The notes under the pieces were generated by a model. The model ran no database searches. It was not told the DNA's origin and saw only the letters and a program-made list of their open reading frames with translations. A stretch of 64,000 nucleotides of DNA from CAVWUA01 sp963758025. Its GTDB lineage: Bacteria; Planctomycetota; Planctomycetia; Isosphaerales; Isosphaeraceae. Location: contig CAVWUA010000001.1 in the NCBI GenBank assembly GCA_963758025.1, positions 558,001-622,000 of the forward strand, read 5' to 3'. Within the stretch, counting starts at the first letter, position 1; each line of letters begins with the position of its first letter. Position numbers and translations under genes: made by a program. Of this stretch, positions 61,479 to 64,000 are shown piece by piece.

Positions 61479-63276
61479 CTCCCAGCGCATCGACGCGCCG
61501 CTCGATCTCCGGATCATCCACCAGGGGTGGGGCGTGGTGGGGCTTGATCCGCGCATCAATGATCAGAGGGCCGCGGCACCCCCAGTGTTTCTGTTCCACG
61601 AACGCGCCGATGCCGTCGATGTCGGCGGCCGGGTTCGAGCGGGTGAACGTGACCCAGAGGAAGTTCTTCAAGCTCCGCGACGTGAATTCACTGTCATCGA
61701 CGATGACGATCAGCGGGAATGCTCCGATCGGGTCCTCCGGCCGGAACGCCTCGCGGAATCGGGCGATCGCCCCGACCTCCTGGTCGTACCGAGGCCCCTT
61801 CACGGCGAGGATGCCGGGCAGGCAAACGCGGGGATCGTCGAAGCCATCCGGGAGTCTCAAATCCCCCGGGATCTCTGTCGGCAAGCTCCGGCGCGACGGT
61901 CCCGCGGCGGCGATGACGACTTTCGACCCCTGATTCAAGCCGTGCCCGGAATAGTCGAGCGTGTCGATCGTCGTGCGCGTCTGGAAGTGCAGGTCGTTCG
62001 ACCAGTCCACCCGTTCGAGCAGGTGGCGGAGGAAGGCCGCGATGTCGTGGATGTCCAAGGCCGGCGCGTCTTCCTCGGCGACGATCAGCAGGTACTTCGC
62101 CAGCGACATCTGCCCCTGTCCCAGAATCGCATTCGCCTGCGTGAGAATTTCCAGCGGTCGGCGGACCTCGGCATACGGCACGTAGCGTTCGCTGCCGATG
62201 GCGAGCAGGAGCGGGTGGACCCCGGCGGCATCGACGGCATGAACCGCCCGGACCCCCGGCAGGACCGTCGGCACGAGCGGTCCGGTCAGCTCGTGGATCA
62301 ACTCGCCGAACGACGTATCCTCCTGCGGCGGGCGGCCGACCGACGTGAACGGCCAGATCGCCCCCGGCCGGTGATAGACGCGCTCGACCCGGAGCACGGG
62401 AAAATCGTGCGCGAGACTGTAGTAACCCAGATGGTCGCCGAACGGTCCTTCCGGCTTGCGGACCTCGGGATCGACCGTGCCGCGGATCACGAAATCGGCC
62501 TCGGCGGGCATCGGGAGACACCCGTCCGGCGCGACCATGCGGACGCGGTGCCCGCCCAGGGCGCCGGCGAAGCTCAGCTCGGGCAGGCCCTCGGGCAACG
62601 GCATCACGGCGGCGACCGTCAAGGCGGGGGGACCTCCCACGAAGATGTTGACCCGGAGCGGCTCCCCGCGGCGGATCGCGGCGGCGTGGTGGACGCCGAT
62701 CCCTCGGTGAATCTGGTAGTGCAGGCCAACTTCCCGGTTCGGCTCGTACTGGTTCCCGGCAAGCTGGACGCGGTACATCCCGAGGTTCGACCGGGCTAAT
62801 CCCGGATGGTCGGGGTCCTCCGTGTAAACCTGCGGGAGCGTGATAAATGGCCCGCCGTCCATCGGCCACGATTGCAGGCGGGGCAGCCGGTCGAGCGTCG
62901 TCTGGTGGGCCAGGATCGGCCCCGAGCGGACCCGCTTCGGCAACAGGTGCAGCGCCGTGAAGGGGACATCCCGGTAGCGCCAGGGGCGTTTCAAGGCCAC
63001 AGGGGGCCGGATCTTCAACTCGACCAGGTGACGGACGGCCTCCAGGGTATCGCGGAAGAGGAACCGGGTCCGCTCGATCGTGCCGAAGAGGTTGGCGGCC
63101 ATTGGAAAGGCGCACCCCTTGACCCGACGGAACAGGATCGCCGGCCCCTGGCCTTCGTACACCCGTCGCTGGATCGCCGCGGCTTCCAGGTGGGGGTCGA
63201 TCTCCTGGTCGATCTCGACGAGCTGTCCGGTGGATCGGAGGTCGTCGAGGCACGCGATCAAGTTGCGGTAGCCCAT
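61447..63276 (-). CDS. ubiD: UbiD-family decarboxylase
   Basis: Protein of 609 aa. UbiD enzymes use prenylated FMN for reversible decarboxylation of aromatic or unsaturated acids. The family stretch RKPEGPFGDHLGYYS carries the catalytic Glu of the Glu-Arg-Glu network, and the N-terminus (DDLRSTGQLVEIDQEIDPHLEAAAI) is typical. The length of about 600 rather than 490 aa resembles the menaquinone-pathway decarboxylases of bacteria using futalosine. Adjacency to a menG/ubiE methyltransferase supports quinone synthesis. The last ten residues fall in the 32-bp direct repeat. Confidence 0.9.
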   Translation of the reverse strand: MGYRNLIACLDDLRSTGQLVEIDQEIDPHLEAAAIQRRVYEGQGPAILFRRVKGCAFPMAANLFGTIERTRFLFRDTLEAVRHLVELKIRPPVALKRPWRYRDVPFTALHLLPKRVRSGPILAHQTTLDRLPRLQSWPMDGGPFITLPQVYTEDPDHPGLARSNLGMYRVQLAGNQYEPNREVGLHYQIHRGIGVHHAAAIRRGEPLRVNIFVGGPPALTVAAVMPLPEGLPELSFAGALGGHRVRMVAPDGCLPMPAEADFVIRGTVDPEVRKPEGPFGDHLGYYSLAHDFPVLRVERVYHRPGAIWPFTSVGRPPQEDTSFGELIHELTGPLVPTVLPGVRAVHAVDAAGVHPLLLAIGSERYVPYAEVRRPLEILTQANAILGQGQMSLAKYLLIVAEEDAPALDIHDIAAFLRHLLERVDWSNDLHFQTRTTIDTLDYSGHGLNQGSKVVIAAAGPSRRSLPTEIPGDLRLPDGFDDPRVCLPGILAVKGPRYDQEVGAIARFREAFRPEDPIGAFPLIVIVDDSEFTSRSLKNFLWVTFTRSNPAADIDGIGAFVEQKHWGCRGPLIIDARIKPHHAPPLVDDPEIERRVDALGAPGGPLHGII

Positions 63277-63457
63277 GTGTCGCGGGAGGCCTTTCGGTCG
63301 TTCGGGTGGGATGAGTCGTCAAGATCAGCGTAGGAAACCGCTCCCAAATCGCCAAGCCGCCGATGCGATCGTTGCGCCGAACATGGACAAAACGGGCGGT
63401 CTCGCGTATATCATTTCCAGGGTAACGTAACCCACTCAACGCGAGGAAGGCTGCCGC
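63277..63457. promoter_or_regulatory. Divergent promoter region of ubiD and menG
   Basis: 181 bases between divergent genes that probably act in the same pathway, so shared control is plausible. GAGGAAGG at 63442 is the menG ribosome site. No clear box pair. Confidence 0.4.
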
Positions 63458-64000
63458 GTGGCCACCCAACTGCAAACCGAGCCGGTGGACAAGTCCGGTC
63501 AGCGCGTCCGGACGATGTTCGCGTCGATCGCGCCTCGGTACGACCTGCTGAATCATCTGCTGAGTCTCAACATCGACCGCCTCTGGCGGCGGTTCACCAC
63601 GAGGACCGTCCCCCCCGAGCCGGGCGTGCCGGTGCTCGATTGCTGCACCGGGACGGCCGACCTGGCCCTGGCCTATCATCGGGCCGCGGGGGGCCTCGCC
63701 GGTGGTCGCGGCCGATTTTTGCCGGCCGATGCTCGAACGAGGCCGGGAAAAAGTCCGCCGAGGCCGCGCGACGGACGAGATCATCCTGGTCGAGGGGGAC
63801 GCCCAGCGTCTGCCGGTCCCTTCGGACACCTTCGGCGTGGTCACGGTCGCGTTCGGCTTGCGGAACGTCGCCGACACCGTGCGAGGGATCGACGAGATGA
63901 TCCGCGTCGCGAGGCCCGGGGGCAAGGTGGCGATCCTGGAATTCTCCCGGCCGAAAGGGGCGATTCTCGGGCGGCTTTACCTGACGTTCTTCCGCCGCAT
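63458..64000 (+). CDS. menG: Demethylmenaquinone methyltransferase UbiE/MenG, 3' end outside the window, one +1 frameshift
   Basis: Partial gene starting at GTG 63458 with GAGGAAGG upstream. It methylates the quinone ring in the last step of menaquinone synthesis using S-adenosylmethionine. VRTMFASIAPRYDLLNHLLSL is the family opening, VLDCCTGTADLALAY is SAM motif I, and FGVVTVAFGLRNVAD with RVARPGGKVAILEFS are later motifs. A +1 break near 63700 separates motif I from VVAADFCRPMLERGREKV. The gene runs off the window at 64000 in YLTFFRR. Confidence 0.88.
   Translation, partial: MATQLQTEPVDKSGQRVRTMFASIAPRYDLLNHLLSLNIDRLWRRFTTRTVPPEPGVPVLDCCTGTADLALAYHRAAGGLAGGRGRFLPADARTRPGKSPPRPRDGRDHPGRGGRPASAGPFGHLRRGHGRVRLAERRRHRARDRRDDPRREARGQGGDPGILPAERGDSRAALPDVLPPH

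Noticed and set aside
61694..63925. A 743-residue minus-strand frame overlapping ubiD and menG
   Set aside because: Runs through two real genes in a wrong frame, with Pro/Arg-rich composition; the UbiD frame has clear motifs.

Overview
The window reads as chromosomal DNA of a planctomycete (Planctomycetota), most likely an Isosphaeraceae-like lineage. The DNA is GC-rich. It carries a PEP-CTERM protein, a DUF1559 pseudopilin with the H-X9-DG signature, a DUF1080 protein, oversized pseudopilins, and an exported protein with an LEPR-like N-terminus. The family-level placement is inference; no rRNA gene is present.

Layout. 0-3 kb: a hypothetical exported protein, a convergent PEP-CTERM protein and a UPF0316 membrane protein. 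3.0-6.3 kb: tRNA-Thr(CGT) and ppdK with a strong terminator. 6.5-26.3 kb: a long secretion/pilus locus in the order pilB, pilT, gspE, gspF, then six pseudopilin genes ordered like a type II secretion operon (G, extra G/H, H, I, J, K), the first four junctions being overlaps or tight fits. 26.4-30.8 kb: a DUF1559 pseudopilin and a BamA/Omp85 protein. 30.9-46.2 kb: mostly housekeeping genes (dus, FAD/Rieske oxidoreductase, apt, lipoprotein, HtrA protease, RlmN-like enzyme, DUF1080 protein, MMPL transporter, clpC, TPR protein). 46.2-54.5 kb: AsmA-like protein, CehA/McbA-type metallohydrolase, acyltransferase, amidohydrolase and AAA+ ATPase. 54.6-61.5 kb: an accessory block of three paralogous membrane-anchored DG-repeat proteins, an IS630 element inserted into the tail of one of them, and an Ala/Trp-rich 22-residue-repeat protein, all bounded by a 32-bp direct repeat. 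61.4-64 kb: a UbiD-family decarboxylase divergent from a truncated UbiE/MenG methyltransferase, probably both in menaquinone synthesis.

A dominant feature is the number of apparent frameshifts. By reading continuity of protein sequence across frames I count 28 single-base breaks: 22 in the +1 direction and 6 in the -1 direction. They cluster in the pseudopilin operon and in the last 18 kb; I found none between 30.8 and 46.2 kb. Insertion-biased sequencing error is the simplest explanation, since a broken bamA and menG would be hard to live with. Two sites are harder to dismiss: a CCT-TGA-T context shared by two DG-repeat paralogs, one of which has a clearly coding repeat array directly behind it in the +1 frame. 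Genes with breaks are annotated over their full reconstructed extent.

How the genes work together: the 6.5-26.3 kb locus probably builds a calcium-dressed pseudopilus powered by two assembly ATPases and a PilT-type retraction ATPase. BamA, HtrA, AsmA-like and MMPL proteins belong to envelope biogenesis and maintenance. Secretin, prepilin peptidase and inner-membrane platform genes are not in this window.
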